A model generated the notes under the pieces. That model made no database searches. It worked only from the letters and a program-made list of their open reading frames with translations, and was not told the origin of the DNA. The position numbers and the translations under genes were made by a program. Shown piece after piece: positions 1 through 10,273 of a stretch of DNA of 64,000 bases (the stretch's first letter is position 1; every line of letters starts with the position of its first letter). Source of the DNA: Rhodopirellula baltica SH 1 (lineage in GTDB: Bacteria; Planctomycetota; Planctomycetia; Pirellulales; Pirellulaceae). The stretch spans positions 3,410,001 to 3,474,000 of the forward strand of contig NC_005027.1 in NCBI RefSeq assembly GCF_000196115.1. The letters are read 5' to 3'.

Positions 1-3000
1 TCGCTGATTTCCGTTTCGCGAATTCTGCCGACGATTTCATTGTGGACGAATGGGTTCATGTCGATTTGTCTTCGCTACAGAACGCTCAAGCACTTCAATT
101 TCAAGTTCGCTCATCCGACGTCGGCGACTTCGGAATCAACACGCCAACCTACTTCGCTGTCGACGATGTGGTTCTGCGACGACCTCAAGTTGCATTGGAT
201 TTGGCAGACACGGACTTACTTGAGTCTGAATCGATGACGGGCCGCGTCTCGCGACCGACGCTGGACAGCAGTTCGCCGATGACGGTTTCGATCGCCAGCT
301 CGGACAGCTCACTGGTTAGCCTTCCGGCTCAAATCACGATCCCAGCGGGGACCGACTACGCCGAATTCACCATCTCGACCATCAACGATGATCTGGCCGG
401 ACCGGACCGGCAGATCAGCCTGACCGCCACAGCGGACCTGCAGGCCCCACGCATTCGTGAGCTGAAAGTTATCGACGACGATGCGACGGGATTGGCATTC
501 TCAACCAACTCCATCCAGCTAACCGAAGGCGAGTCCGCAACCACACTCACCCTTCGCCGCAACGATTTAGACATCTCGGCGCCGCTGGCCGTTACGCTTT
601 CCGTGACACCCGAGTCACGTCTGAACTACCCCGCATCAGTGAGCTTCCCTGCTGGCCAGCGTGAGGTTCCGGTCACGGTGTCAATCACCGACGACGCAAA
701 GTATTCGCCGACTCAGACCACTGAACTGGTCGCCAGCGCTGATGGTCGCACCGATTCGGTTGTCGCCGTCGAACTACTCGACGATGACTTGCGATCGTTG
801 ACCGCAACTGGACCTGCCGCTTCGTTAGACGAAGCCAATCCGGATCAAACCATCACCGCGATCATCCGACGCAATGACGCCTCGCTTGACGATCCGATGA
901 CAGTCTCATTGACCAATCCGAATCCAAGCTTGTTAACGCTGCCATCATCGATCGTGATTCCGTCGGGGTTTGATTCCGTCGAAGTAACGATCGGTGTTCT
1001 TGCCAATGAAATACTGAATGCCGGCAGTAACTTCACTGTTGTGGCCACTCATGCGAACGCGACAAATGCGGAGTTTGATGTCTCGGTAGTTGACGACGAA
1101 GAACCCACCTTCGATTTGGCTCTTCTCGATTCAAACGGCAACACACTCGACGAAGTCACGGAAGGTCAATCTGTGCGACTGTCCGTCACTCGCCCCGGCA
1201 CAATCGTCGACGAATCCATCACTGTGACGCTCAGCCAATCGCTTGATGGGCGCATTGATGGTCCGGTCGAGCTCACCATTCCTGCAGGCACTTCGTCAGC
1301 AGAAGTGACCTGGATCGTGCAAGCCGACCAGACTCTGACGGGCAACTTGGAATGGGTCATCGAAGCAAGCACCCCGGGCTATGGAACCGCGAAATTGGAA
1401 GCGGTTGTGTTGGATTCTGATTCGCCATCACTGACGCTGACGGGGCCGACCGAATTGCTCTCGGAAACCAACGCCATATCGGTCGGCGACTTTGAGTTGC
1501 TTGGGCAATCTTTGGCAAACGATGAATTTGTCAACAACGCCGGTCCATCAGGCATGTTTGTCGATGGCGAACTTTCCATTGGAAACTCATTCAGTAACGC
1601 CTTTGGTTTCGATAGCTGGTCCGGTTTCGCGATCAGCCGTGGCACGGACACAACGACACCGGGCTTTTTCAATCAGTATTCTGCGATTACCGGCGAAGGC
1701 GATCGTGAATCGAACACTTACGCCATCGGTTTCAATGGAGCCGAAACGGTCATTCGACGCTCCGGCAACTCGCGTCCTTTTGAATCCATCGCAGTCACGA
1801 ATACGACCTACGCAGCATTGTCGATGCTCAACGGCGACGCCTTTGCAAAACGCTTCGGCGGCGAGTCAGGCGACGATCCTGACACGTTCGTTTTGACGAT
1901 CATTGGCAAGAATGACAGCGGCGAATCGGTCGGTGAAATCGAATTCCACCTTGCGGACTATCGAGCCGAGGACAGCTCGCTGGACTACGTCGTTGACGAA
2001 TGGACCACCGTCGACTTGACTTCGATCGGAGCCGCAACCGAACTGCACTTTGAGCTGGCCTCCACTGATGTCGGCCAATACGGAATGAACACACCCGGCT
2101 ACTTTGCGATTGATGACGTGAAGCTCGCAGCAGCGAGCGATGGCTTGCCCCAAATCACCGTCCAACGTCAAACGCTAGATGACAGCGAATCGCTCGAAAT
2201 TGGCCTGACCTCGGATCGCACCGATGTTCTTCTTCCCGAGACCGTTGTCATTCCTGCGGGGCAGAGCAGCGTGACCGTTCCGATCCAGTTGATCGACGAC
2301 TTGCTAGCCGAAGGAGACCAAGCCGTTCAAATCACAGCGTCAGCAAGCGGCTTTGAACCGCAAACCATCGTTTTGACAGTTGAAGACGACGACTCCCACG
2401 TGCTGACAGTCACCCATGATTCGAACGAAGCACTGAATGAATCGACGAGCGTCGTCGTTGATATCGAAGATGCCGGTACAAGTTTGGATGCGGAATCATT
2501 CGACAACGGCTCGAACCTTTCCGGCAAAATTGAGTCCGGACCGCTTGAGTTTCCCAACTCATACAACGAACAATTCGGTTCCTGGAGTGGTTGGGCAGCA
2601 TCCAATGTGACGGACGTAGCAACGACCGGCTACGGAAACCAGTACGCTGCCTACTCCAATTTGGACGCCGACCAACCCGGCGGTGGTGAAGCTTCCGACA
2701 CGTTCTTGATCGGGGCGGGCAGTGGTACTTCAGCCCCTAGCGTCGCGCTACCGGAAACCCTGGACGACGCAAGGTTTGGTTCCATCGCTATCACGAATAG
2801 CACCTACGCCGCCCTATCGATGCTGGAAGGCGACAGTTTCGCGAAGCAATTCGGCGGAGAAACTGGCGACGACCCTGACTATTTCTTGCTGACGATTGTC
2901 GGATTGACCTCATCGGGTGAGACCGTTGGTACGATCGACTTTTACCTCGCCGACTACCGCTTCGAAGACAACTCGCTGGACTACATCGTCGATGAATGGA

Positions 3001-4874
3001 CCACCATCGATCTGACTTCGTTGGAAGGCGCCTCGCAACTGCGATTCGATCTGTCTTCGTCAGACGTCGGCGATTACGGAATGATCACTCCAGCCTACTT
3101 TGCTGCTGACAATGTCGTCCTGGATCAAGTGCCGACATCTCCGACTTCCGTTGTGGTTCACCGGAACGACGCGGACCTATCGTCATCTCTTTCGGTCACA
3201 TTTGAATCCGATGATCCGCGATTCGCGATCGATACTCCGATTGAAATCCCTGCCGGGTCCGACTCGGTTCGAGTTCCTGTGTCGATCTTGAATGACCGAA
3301 TGGTCAATTCGGACGGCACCGCGACTTTGACATTTTCGGCGGATAATTATGACATTGGCATCGTGGGAGTTTTCGTTCAGGATGACGAAATTCCTGGAAT
3401 CGAGATCATTCGCCTGCAGTCTCCTGCGGAGGTCGCTGAAGGAGAAACGGTCGATTTGCACCAAGTGCGTCTGACAGAAAGACCGGAATCCGACGTAACG
3501 ATATCGATTGAGGCTGTCATTGATTCGAGCGATGCCAGCGAGCAACTGTCGCTCAGCTCCTCAACTTTAACGTTCACCCCCGAGAACTGGGACGCTCCGC
3601 AAACAATCGCTGCTTCCGCCAACGTGGACTTTGCGCAAGAGCTGGACCAAACCGTTCAATTGACCTTCGAAGTCGATGCAGGTCTCAGTGATTCTGGCTA
3701 TGCGGACGTTGCTACCGAGCGAGAAACCTTCACTCTTGTCGACTATCAGCCGTCTGACTTGAATTTGGCAGTTGAAGAAGGCGAACTCGTTTTGCGTGAC
3801 AACCGTGACGATGTCGTTTGGATGAAGAACGACTTGAATGACGGGTTCAACCTCGTTCTCAATTCTCAAGACCAAACTTTGGCAATTGGTTCTCTCGCCA
3901 GTGCGACTGGATTGGTAACGATCGAACTGGGTGGCGGGAACGACCAAGTCACGCTCGATACAACTTGGTTCACTTCCATTGACGGCGGAGAAGGATTCGA
4001 TCGTTTGGTCCTTCAGCCGGGGGATAGCGTTAGGAACAACAACGATCCGCAGGAAATCGACCTAGCCGACTGGTTACAAAATCGCGTGGTCGGTTTTGAG
4101 GAGTTTGTTTTGGGTGCATCTGGCTCCGCTAATCCCCTGACATACCAATTGGACTCCGAACGTCTGAATGCGTTGTTGGGAGAGACCTCTCCGACAATCA
4201 CGAGCATTGGAAGTCAAAACTTGAGACTCACCGGCAGCTGGCAACTTGGAGTCCCCATCGTAGGGGACGGACTGGTTCGCCAACGTTTGGTCTCCGACGA
4301 CATCGAAGTCCATGTGATCACCAGCACTCCGTGGCAAAACGCGATCCGAAGCGAGGATGTCAACGCCAATGGCGAAGTGACAGCACTCGATGCATTGACG
4401 GTCATCAACCGCCTCAACTCCGGCGAATCCAATGAGTTGTCGCCCCCCAACGATCCGAATGAGCTGATTGGTCGATTTTACGATGTCTCCGGTGATGGAC
4501 GTGTGTCTGCACTGGATGCTCTAAAAGTGATCAACTATCTGAACGGTGACGCCGCGTCTGGAGAGCCAATCACCGCGTCTCCAGACATCTCGCTCGCTCC
4601 GACCAGTGGTGAAATGCCCACGCCATCTGCACCAAGTGCAACCGGATCGAGCTCTGACCTACGGAGTGAAGTGTTCGCATCGATCGTCGACGGCCAGGAC
4701 CTGTTCGACTCCACCTCCGATCTGCCATGGGTTGGATCCAATTCGAGCGAGCTATCCTCGGACCGGATTGATCAATTGTGGGGCGAGCAAGGTTACGATT
4801 CTGATGAAGAATCGGCGTCGTCTGAGAATGTCGACTTCTCCAATTCCCTCAAGTTGCTGGGCGACCGAGCATGA
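1..4874 (+). CDS. Giant secreted/surface protein, C-terminal part: Calx-beta repeats, DUF4465 modules, dockerin-like end (partial)
   Basis: The reading frame is open from base 3, so the true start lies left of the window; 1623 residues are visible. The sequence starts inside a DUF4465-type module and contains two complete further copies (about 1470-2125 and 2485-3135). All end in the pattern VDEWTTVDLTS followed by a DVG.YGM.TP.YFA.D motif. Between them are Calx-beta-like repeats, marked by IPAG.....V.I.DD segments. Two EF-hand-like loops at about 4357-4552 (DVNANGEVTALDAL and DVSGDGRVSALDAL) form a dockerin type I-like domain, followed by a Ser-rich acidic tail. No membrane anchor is visible. 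By family it is an extracellular calcium-dependent adhesion or matrix protein; its partner is unknown. Confidence 0.85.
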   Translation, partial: ADFRFANSADDFIVDEWVHVDLSSLQNAQALQFQVRSSDVGDFGINTPTYFAVDDVVLRRPQVALDLADTDLLESESMTGRVSRPTLDSSSPMTVSIASSDSSLVSLPAQITIPAGTDYAEFTISTINDDLAGPDRQISLTATADLQAPRIRELKVIDDDATGLAFSTNSIQLTEGESATTLTLRRNDLDISAPLAVTLSVTPESRLNYPASVSFPAGQREVPVTVSITDDAKYSPTQTTELVASADGRTDSVVAVELLDDDLRSLTATGPAASLDEANPDQTITAIIRRNDASLDDPMTVSLTNPNPSLLTLPSSIVIPSGFDSVEVTIGVLANEILNAGSNFTVVATHANATNAEFDVSVVDDEEPTFDLALLDSNGNTLDEVTEGQSVRLSVTRPGTIVDESITVTLSQSLDGRIDGPVELTIPAGTSSAEVTWIVQADQTLTGNLEWVIEASTPGYGTAKLEAVVLDSDSPSLTLTGPTELLSETNAISVGDFELLGQSLANDEFVNNAGPSGMFVDGELSIGNSFSNAFGFDSWSGFAISRGTDTTTPGFFNQYSAITGEGDRESNTYAIGFNGAETVIRRSGNSRPFESIAVTNTTYAALSMLNGDAFAKRFGGESGDDPDTFVLTIIGKNDSGESVGEIEFHLADYRAEDSSLDYVVDEWTTVDLTSIGAATELHFELASTDVGQYGMNTPGYFAIDDVKLAAASDGLPQITVQRQTLDDSESLEIGLTSDRTDVLLPETVVIPAGQSSVTVPIQLIDDLLAEGDQAVQITASASGFEPQTIVLTVEDDDSHVLTVTHDSNEALNESTSVVVDIEDAGTSLDAESFDNGSNLSGKIESGPLEFPNSYNEQFGSWSGWAASNVTDVATTGYGNQYAAYSNLDADQPGGGEASDTFLIGAGSGTSAPSVALPETLDDARFGSIAITNSTYAALSMLEGDSFAKQFGGETGDDPDYFLLTIVGLTSSGETVGTIDFYLADYRFEDNSLDYIVDEWTTIDLTSLEGASQLRFDLSSSDVGDYGMITPAYFAADNVVLDQVPTSPTSVVVHRNDADLSSSLSVTFESDDPRFAIDTPIEIPAGSDSVRVPVSILNDRMVNSDGTATLTFSADNYDIGIVGVFVQDDEIPGIEIIRLQSPAEVAEGETVDLHQVRLTERPESDVTISIEAVIDSSDASEQLSLSSSTLTFTPENWDAPQTIAASANVDFAQELDQTVQLTFEVDAGLSDSGYADVATERETFTLVDYQPSDLNLAVEEGELVLRDNRDDVVWMKNDLNDGFNLVLNSQDQTLAIGSLASATGLVTIELGGGNDQVTLDTTWFTSIDGGEGFDRLVLQPGDSVRNNNDPQEIDLADWLQNRVVGFEEFVLGASGSANPLTYQLDSERLNALLGETSPTITSIGSQNLRLTGSWQLGVPIVGDGLVRQRLVSDDIEVHVITSTPWQNAIRSEDVNANGEVTALDALTVINRLNSGESNELSPPNDPNELIGRFYDVSGDGRVSALDALKVINYLNGDAASGEPITASPDISLAPTSGEMPTPSAPSATGSSSDLRSEVFASIVDGQDLFDSTSDLPWVGSNSSELSSDRIDQLWGEQGYDSDEESASSENVDFSNSLKLLGDRA

Positions 4875-5089
4875 TCGAAGAGACCAATACTCCGCGGTCG
4901 CCCTGCATTGGGGTTTGCCAAGTGGACCAGCAACGATTGTGTGTCGGTTGTTCCCGAACTTTGGGGGAGATTGGCCGATGGTCGATTGCATCTCCCGCAG
5001 AAAAACGTTCCATTCTTGTGTTGGTACGCCAGCGGCGAGCCGCTCAAGCTCCGTCAATCCAAACAGTGCCTAGCCAAGCCAATTCGTGA
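4871..5089 (+). CDS. DUF1289 family small cysteine-rich protein
   Basis: This 72-residue protein opens with SPCIGVC, followed by a CVGCSRTLGEI motif and a Trp nine residues or so later, the signature of the DUF1289 family (short cytoplasmic proteins, probably metal-binding through the four cysteines; biochemical role not established). Its ATG overlaps the stop of the upstream giant gene as ATGA, so it may be translationally coupled. The basic, Gln-rich C-terminal tail after the family motif is not part of the domain. The family assignment is secure; the function is not. Confidence 0.75.
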   Translation: MIEETNTPRSPCIGVCQVDQQRLCVGCSRTLGEIGRWSIASPAEKRSILVLVRQRRAAQAPSIQTVPSQANS

Positions 5090-5166
5090 AGCCGCGTCAC
5101 ATGACGCTGCTCGGCCTGTTGGCCGCCTCATTTCCGTACCTTTGACTTTCCTGATTGAGTGTTCCT

Positions 5167-5724
5167 GTGAATCCAAATAACAACCTGCAACGTTTTGCTA
5201 TCGTCCTTGGCATGATCGGCGTCGCCGTCGCATCTCGCTTGCTCCCACACCCACCGAACTTCACTCCTCTAGCGGCAATGTGCCTGTTTGCCGGTGCGGT
5301 GACGATCTCGCCACGGATGATGGCCGCCGCTGTGATCGTTGCGATGCTGGTCAGCGATGCCGTGCTCGGATTCCACTCTCTGATGCCCGTTGTCTATGGC
5401 TGCCTTCTGGCAAACTTTGTCATCGGTCGCAAACTTGTCGGTGCGAATGCGAACGCGATGAAAGTCGTTGCCGGTTCGCTAGTTGGTAGCGCTTTGTTTT
5501 TCCTGGTCACCAACTTCGCCGTTTGGGTCGCGTTCTATCCCTCGACGTTGACAGGATTGGCCGCCTGCTTCACTGCTGCGATCCCCTTCTTCCAATACAC
5601 CCTTGCGGGAGACATGGTTTACAGCGGTTTGTTCTTCGGCGTCTACGCATTGTCGACGAGCGGATTGACCGTTACCCAAGGCAAACTTCAGCAAGTTAGA
5701 GTTCCCGTACGAGTTGGCGAATAG
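5167..5724 (+). CDS. DUF6580-like integral membrane protein, putative transport protein
   Basis: About 185 residues, almost wholly hydrophobic, with five or so membrane segments. The N-terminal pattern RLLPHPPNFTPLAA, followed by a long hydrophobic helix, is typical of the DUF6580 family of putative transport proteins, which resemble the substrate-binding S components of ECF transporters. I chose the GTG at 5167 (MNPNNNLQRF); a TTG at 5155 would add four residues. The end overlaps the convergent epimerase gene by 29 bp. No ECF ATPase or T component lies nearby, so the substrate is unknown. Confidence 0.7.
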   Translation: MNPNNNLQRFAIVLGMIGVAVASRLLPHPPNFTPLAAMCLFAGAVTISPRMMAAAVIVAMLVSDAVLGFHSLMPVVYGCLLANFVIGRKLVGANANAMKVVAGSLVGSALFFLVTNFAVWVAFYPSTLTGLAACFTAAIPFFQYTLAGDMVYSGLFFGVYALSTSGLTVTQGKLQQVRVPVRVGE

Positions 5725-6580
5725 TCTCGTCTAGCCTGGACACTCCGCCGAACTGGAATCCGAGTGATTCCAGTTTGGCAGATGACATTTCGCGTCCAGA
5801 CGACTTGGGTTCGCCCAAAATTTTTGCTCGAGCCCCCGTGATCGCCATGACTCGCTCGGCTACTTCGTGCTCCGAGAAGAACCGGTCGCAGCAATTATAA
5901 GTTTCTCCGCTGATTGCTTGGTCAGTCGCGAGCAAAGTCGATATCGCGGCGGCGACGTCTGCGACATGAACGACCTTGCCGCCACCTTCGGCCTGAACAG
6001 ATTCGCCTCGAGCCACTGACTGGATCAGCTCGTACCACTTCGAATCTTCGACGGGATCTTCAACTCCGTAGATGGAAACCGGCCGTAGCGTTGCCACAAT
6101 GAGCCTGCCAGAACTGCCATAGGCATGGACCATTGTCTCCATGGAAGCCTTGCACGCACCGTACAGCGAACCCGGTCGCAACGGATGCTGTTCGTCCAAA
6201 GGAATGCCGTCGACGACGTTTTGGTGCACGGCCCCCGACGAAACGAAAACGAACCGATCGACCGCCTGGGAACAAGCCGTTTCAAGAAGCGAGATCGACC
6301 CCATCAGGTTGGTTTGGATGTAGTCGAGTGGCTTTTCCGGAACACTCATAAAACTGTCGCCCTCACGAGCCAGGGCGGTATGAACCACGGCGTCGCAACC
6401 AGAAACCAATTGCTCGATTGACCGTCGATTATCCAGCTCACCTTGGACCCAATCGACGCCCTCCAACTGCGGGGGATCGTTCCTGCGGGTCCATCCTCGA
6501 ACTGAATGACCGTTCCGTAGCAGGTCAGAAACGACGTGTTGACCCAAAAAACCGGTTGCGCCGGTGACTGCGACAAGCAT
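5696..6580 (-). CDS. NAD-dependent epimerase/dehydratase (extended SDR)
   Basis: 294 residues. The N-terminus is the Rossmann dinucleotide-binding motif VTGATGFLGQHV, directly after the chosen ATG at 6580; longer in-frame starts would put about 55 unrelated residues before it. The catalytic tyrosine and lysine are in the YGACK motif near residue 146, preceded by FVSSGAV. The fold and cofactor are clear (NAD(P)-dependent extended short-chain dehydrogenase acting on a nucleotide sugar or similar substrate), but the exact substrate cannot be read from the sequence. It is divergent from typA and convergent with the membrane protein gene. Confidence 0.85.
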   Translation of the reverse strand: MLVAVTGATGFLGQHVVSDLLRNGHSVRGWTRRNDPPQLEGVDWVQGELDNRRSIEQLVSGCDAVVHTALAREGDSFMSVPEKPLDYIQTNLMGSISLLETACSQAVDRFVFVSSGAVHQNVVDGIPLDEQHPLRPGSLYGACKASMETMVHAYGSSGRLIVATLRPVSIYGVEDPVEDSKWYELIQSVARGESVQAEGGGKVVHVADVAAAISTLLATDQAISGETYNCCDRFFSEHEVAERVMAITGARAKILGEPKSSGREMSSAKLESLGFQFGGVSRLDETIRQLVREL

Positions 6581-6687
6581 CAGAAAACCCGAAATGCGAA
6601 AATGAACCCACTTACAAGCCGCTAGCGTTCCCACAGGGCACGCAAAACGCTTTTTGACTAGTTGACTTTCAAAAGGATCGTTAGAAC

Positions 6688-8610
6688 GTGGGCTTCCGCC
6701 TGAAACGTTTATCCATTGAAAGCTGTCCTTTGTCTTCCACCGCATCCCCTTCTCAAGACGCCGGCACCGATACCTCGAGCAACACCGCCGTTCGAGATGA
6801 GATCCGAAATGTCGTCATCATCGCTCACGTTGACCACGGGAAAACCACACTGGTGGATTGTCTGCTGCGGCAAAGTGGACAGTATCGCGATGCGGAACTC
6901 AAAGGAGAACGGATTCTGGATTCGAACGACATCGAAAAAGAACGCGGAATCACCATTCTGTCGAAGAACATCGCGGTTCACTACCGCGGTGTGAAAATCA
7001 ATTTGATCGACACTCCTGGTCACGCGGACTTCGGGGGCGAAGTCGAACGTGTTGTCCAAATGGCCGATGGTGCATTGGTGCTCGTCGATGCCGCAGAAGG
7101 CCCGATGCCACAAACTCGGTTCGTGCTTGAAAAAGCACTGCAAGCCGGCGTCAAGCCGATCGTTGTGGTGAACAAGGTGGACCGCCCCGACGGCCGTCCT
7201 CCCGAAGCCCTCGATGAAGCTCTCGAACTGCTAGCGGATCTGGGTGGAGAAGAACAACTCGACAGTGCTGCTTACGTCTTTGCAAGTGCCAAAGAAGGTT
7301 ACGCGACTGACGATCCAGCAAAACCAACCGAAGACATGCGTCCTCTCTTGGACCTGCTGGTTGACCATTTGCCTGGTCCGACGGTCGATACCAAGTCCGA
7401 TTTTCAGATGATGGTCACCACTCTGGATTGGAGCGAATACGTCGGCCGGATCGCCGTCGGCCGCGTCAATGCGGGAACGATTCAAACGGGCCAAGCGGTG
7501 GACGTTCACACGATCGACTCCTCGGGAAACCCAATCGTTCGAAAAATCAAAGCATCAGGCCTTTACGTTTTCGACAAACTCGGCCGGGTTCCTGCTGAAT
7601 CCGCCGGAGCAGGCGACCTGATTGCACTCGAAGGTCTTGATGACGTCGAAATCGGCGACACGATCACCGCGCCCGAAACAGGCAAAGCTCTGCCGAGACT
7701 GAAAGTCGATGAACCGACTTTGGAAATGGTCTTCAGCGTCAACTCATCGCCATTGGCTGGACGTGAAGGCAAGTACGTCACGACCCGTCAGATCAAAGCT
7801 CGCTTGGAGAAAGAACTCGAACGCAACGTCGCTCTCCGAGTTTCAATGATTGAAGGCACCGAAGCGTATGCCGTCGCAGGACGTGGTGTTCTTCACTTGG
7901 CCGTGTTGATCGAAACCATGCGTCGCGAAGGTTACGAACTGAGCGTCGGAAAACCTCGCGTGGTCTTCAAAGAGATCGACGGCAAAAAGCACGAACCATT
8001 CGAAACCCTTCGCGTGGAAGTTCCAACCGAGGTAATGGGTCCGGTCATGGAACTCGTCGGTTTGCGTCGCGGCCAACTGGAAGAGATGAAGCAACGTGGC
8101 GAATACAGCCTATTGCGATTCATCGTTCCGTCACGCGGTCTGATTGGCTTGCGTACCCGATTGCTCAACGCAACTCGCGGAACCGCCATCATCCACCACC
8201 GTTTTGAAAGCTATCGTATGGTCGAAGGCGATGTGCCTCGTCGAGCCAACGGTGTTCTGATCTCGATGGTTGGCGGTAAAACCATGCCATTCGCCCTGTT
8301 CGCTTTGCAGGATCGGGCTGAGCTGTTCGTTCCGCCGAGCACCGAGGTTTACGAAGGAATGATCGTTGGCGAAAACGCTCGCGAAAACGACATGACAGTG
8401 AACCCCTGTCGCGAAAAGAAGCTGACCAATATGCGTGCTAGCGGCAGTGATGAAAACGTCATCCTGAAGCCACCACGTGACATGTCGCTGGAAGCTGCCC
8501 TTGAGTACATCGAGGACGACGAACTGGTTGAGGTAACTCCGGAATCGATTCGCTTGCGCAAGATTTTGCTGAAGGAATCGGATCGTCGTCGGCAAGGCCG
8601 AAACGGCTGA
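6688..8610 (+). CDS. typA: Ribosome-associated translational GTPase TypA/BipA
   Basis: 640 residues. G1 is AHVDHGKTTL, G2/G3 are around RGITI and DTPGHADFGGEV, and G4 is NKVDRP, followed by EF-G-like domains and the BipA-specific C-terminal region (SRGLIGLRTRLL, then CREKKLTNMRASGSDE). BipA/TypA is an EF-G-like GTPase that binds ribosomes and supports 50S assembly and growth under stress or cold. The GTG at 6688 gives about 40 residues before the G domain, more than usual; a TTG at 6730 would shorten the extension by 14. It is followed after 9 bp by a histidine phosphatase gene. Confidence 0.95.
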   Translation: MGFRLKRLSIESCPLSSTASPSQDAGTDTSSNTAVRDEIRNVVIIAHVDHGKTTLVDCLLRQSGQYRDAELKGERILDSNDIEKERGITILSKNIAVHYRGVKINLIDTPGHADFGGEVERVVQMADGALVLVDAAEGPMPQTRFVLEKALQAGVKPIVVVNKVDRPDGRPPEALDEALELLADLGGEEQLDSAAYVFASAKEGYATDDPAKPTEDMRPLLDLLVDHLPGPTVDTKSDFQMMVTTLDWSEYVGRIAVGRVNAGTIQTGQAVDVHTIDSSGNPIVRKIKASGLYVFDKLGRVPAESAGAGDLIALEGLDDVEIGDTITAPETGKALPRLKVDEPTLEMVFSVNSSPLAGREGKYVTTRQIKARLEKELERNVALRVSMIEGTEAYAVAGRGVLHLAVLIETMRREGYELSVGKPRVVFKEIDGKKHEPFETLRVEVPTEVMGPVMELVGLRRGQLEEMKQRGEYSLLRFIVPSRGLIGLRTRLLNATRGTAIIHHRFESYRMVEGDVPRRANGVLISMVGGKTMPFALFALQDRAELFVPPSTEVYEGMIVGENARENDMTVNPCREKKLTNMRASGSDENVILKPPRDMSLEAALEYIEDDELVEVTPESIRLRKILLKESDRRRQGRNG

Positions 8611-8619
8611 TCCTGATCG

Positions 8620-9378
8620 ATGCAGTTGCTTCTAGTTCGACACGCGGAAAGCGAGAACAACGCGAAACCGGTTCAAAATCGCGTTTGCGATCCGAGCATC
8701 ACAGCCCGAGGTCGCTTGCAAGCTGATTGTTTGGGCAAATGGATGTCTGGACTGGCGATCGATCAGTTGATCACCAGTCCATTCCTCCGCACCCTCGAAA
8801 CAACTCGGTCCATTCTTCAACACGCTCACGCTCCGCCACGCCGATATCCGGTCTCAGTCTGGCATGACGTTTTCGAAAATGGCGGCTGTTACCATGGCCA
8901 TCATGAAAAGAACTTCGCCGGTGCCTCTGGACTCAGCGCGTCTGCAATCGAGTCGTTCTTCCAAGAGATTGCTGCTCAGTTCCCTGACCGTGAACCGCCT
9001 CCTCTGACGCTGGATCCGGAGATTGACGAATCGGGCTGGTGGGGCGGAAAGAATCGCGAGCTTCCCGAAGAGATGCAAGCACGCTCTCAGGCGGTGATCA
9101 AACGTTTTGAACAAACATTCTCGCAACAGCCCGGTGTGGAGCCACTTGGTGAACAAGAGAATCCAGTCGTGGTACTGATCGCTCACGCCGATTTCTTGCG
9201 CGAGATGCTTTCGCAAATGTTGGCGGGACGTGTGGCGATGGATGCCATTGGACCGATCCCCAACACCTCGATCACTTCCCTACAATGGTCAGCGACGGGC
9301 TGGAAGTTGACATCCCTCAACAGTGTCACGCACTTGCCACCGAGACTCATCACAGGTCATCAAGCGATGCTTTCTTAA
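8620..9378 (+). CDS. Histidine phosphatase superfamily protein (phosphoglycerate mutase-like)
   Basis: 252 residues. The catalytic RHA motif is at residues 7-9 (LLVRHAESENN), followed by the phosphate-pocket segment SPFLRTLETT and a second catalytic histidine in LIAHADFLREML near residue 188. This is the RHG arrangement of the branch 1 histidine phosphatases. The substrate could be a phosphosugar, phosphoglycerate or other small phosphate ester and cannot be fixed here. The ATG is 9 bp after the typA stop, so co-transcription is likely. Confidence 0.85.
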   Translation: MQLLLVRHAESENNAKPVQNRVCDPSITARGRLQADCLGKWMSGLAIDQLITSPFLRTLETTRSILQHAHAPPRRYPVSVWHDVFENGGCYHGHHEKNFAGASGLSASAIESFFQEIAAQFPDREPPPLTLDPEIDESGWWGGKNRELPEEMQARSQAVIKRFEQTFSQQPGVEPLGEQENPVVVLIAHADFLREMLSQMLAGRVAMDAIGPIPNTSITSLQWSATGWKLTSLNSVTHLPPRLITGHQAMLS

Positions 9379-9514
9379 ACTTCGTTTTTCCTTGGTGAAG
9401 GCAGACCCGAGGTGATACCGGCGACGTAGACGTAGCAGTCCATCGCAATGGCATAGTTGTTCCGTTGCCCGTTTCTTCGCATCGCATTGCTCTTCGAATC
9501 ACACTGCCTTCAAC

Positions 9515-10273
9515 ATGCTTCTGATCGATTCGCTCACCAAACGATTCTCGATCGAGAGCGGGACAGTCCACGCTGTCGATGGGCTTTCGATGCGGGTAGC
9601 ACCAGGAGAGGTTTTCGGACTACTTGGTCCAAACGGGGCTGGTAAAACCACCACCTTGCGTATGGTGCTTGGACTACTGGAACCGGACGATGGCTTTGCA
9701 GAAGTTGCTGGCATCCGCACGTCCAAGGACCCATTCGCGGCGAAAGCGAAACTCGGATTTGTCTCTGCCAGTGACGGAGTCTACCCGTGGCTGTCGGTTC
9801 GTGAGATGCTGCTGTACTTTGCGGATTTGTACGGCGTTGCACCCCAACAAGCAACCGCGAGACTGAAAGAGCTTGCTAGCGTGATGCAGATTGAGGCACT
9901 CCTCGATCGTCGCGCCGGTTCGCTGAGCACGGGTCAACGGCAACGAGTGACCTTGGTGCGTGGCTTGATCCACGATCCTCCCGTGATGCTTCTGGATGAA
10001 CCAACACGTGGACTCGACGTCGTTGGTGTGCAGACGATCTTCGAGTACATCGAACATTTGCGTGCTGCTGGGAAGGCGGTTGTGGTCTGTACCCACCGAC
10101 TGGATGAAGCCGAACGTCTGTGCGACCAATTTGGGCTACTTCATCGCGGCCGCATTCGTTATCGAGGCACATTGAATGACCTTCGAGAAGAAACCGGACG
10201 AGAACATCTTGTTGAGATGTTTGTCGATCTGATGAATTCCACTGACCCGGCGTTGACCGAGGACCACGCGTGA
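9515..10273 (+). CDS. ABC transporter ATP-binding protein, NatA-like
   Basis: 252 residues with all nucleotide-binding motifs: Walker A GPNGAGKTT, a Q-loop region in SASDGVYPWLSVREM, the signature LSTGQRQRV, Walker B VMLLDEPTRGLD, and the switch histidine in CTHRLDEAE. It is the DrrA/NatA type of exporter ATPase. Its TGA overlaps the GTG of the permease gene (GTGA), so the two should form one membrane complex. The family exports sodium ions or drugs; the substrate here is unknown. Confidence 0.9.
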   Translation: MLLIDSLTKRFSIESGTVHAVDGLSMRVAPGEVFGLLGPNGAGKTTTLRMVLGLLEPDDGFAEVAGIRTSKDPFAAKAKLGFVSASDGVYPWLSVREMLLYFADLYGVAPQQATARLKELASVMQIEALLDRRAGSLSTGQRQRVTLVRGLIHDPPVMLLDEPTRGLDVVGVQTIFEYIEHLRAAGKAVVVCTHRLDEAERLCDQFGLLHRGRIRYRGTLNDLREETGREHLVEMFVDLMNSTDPALTEDHA

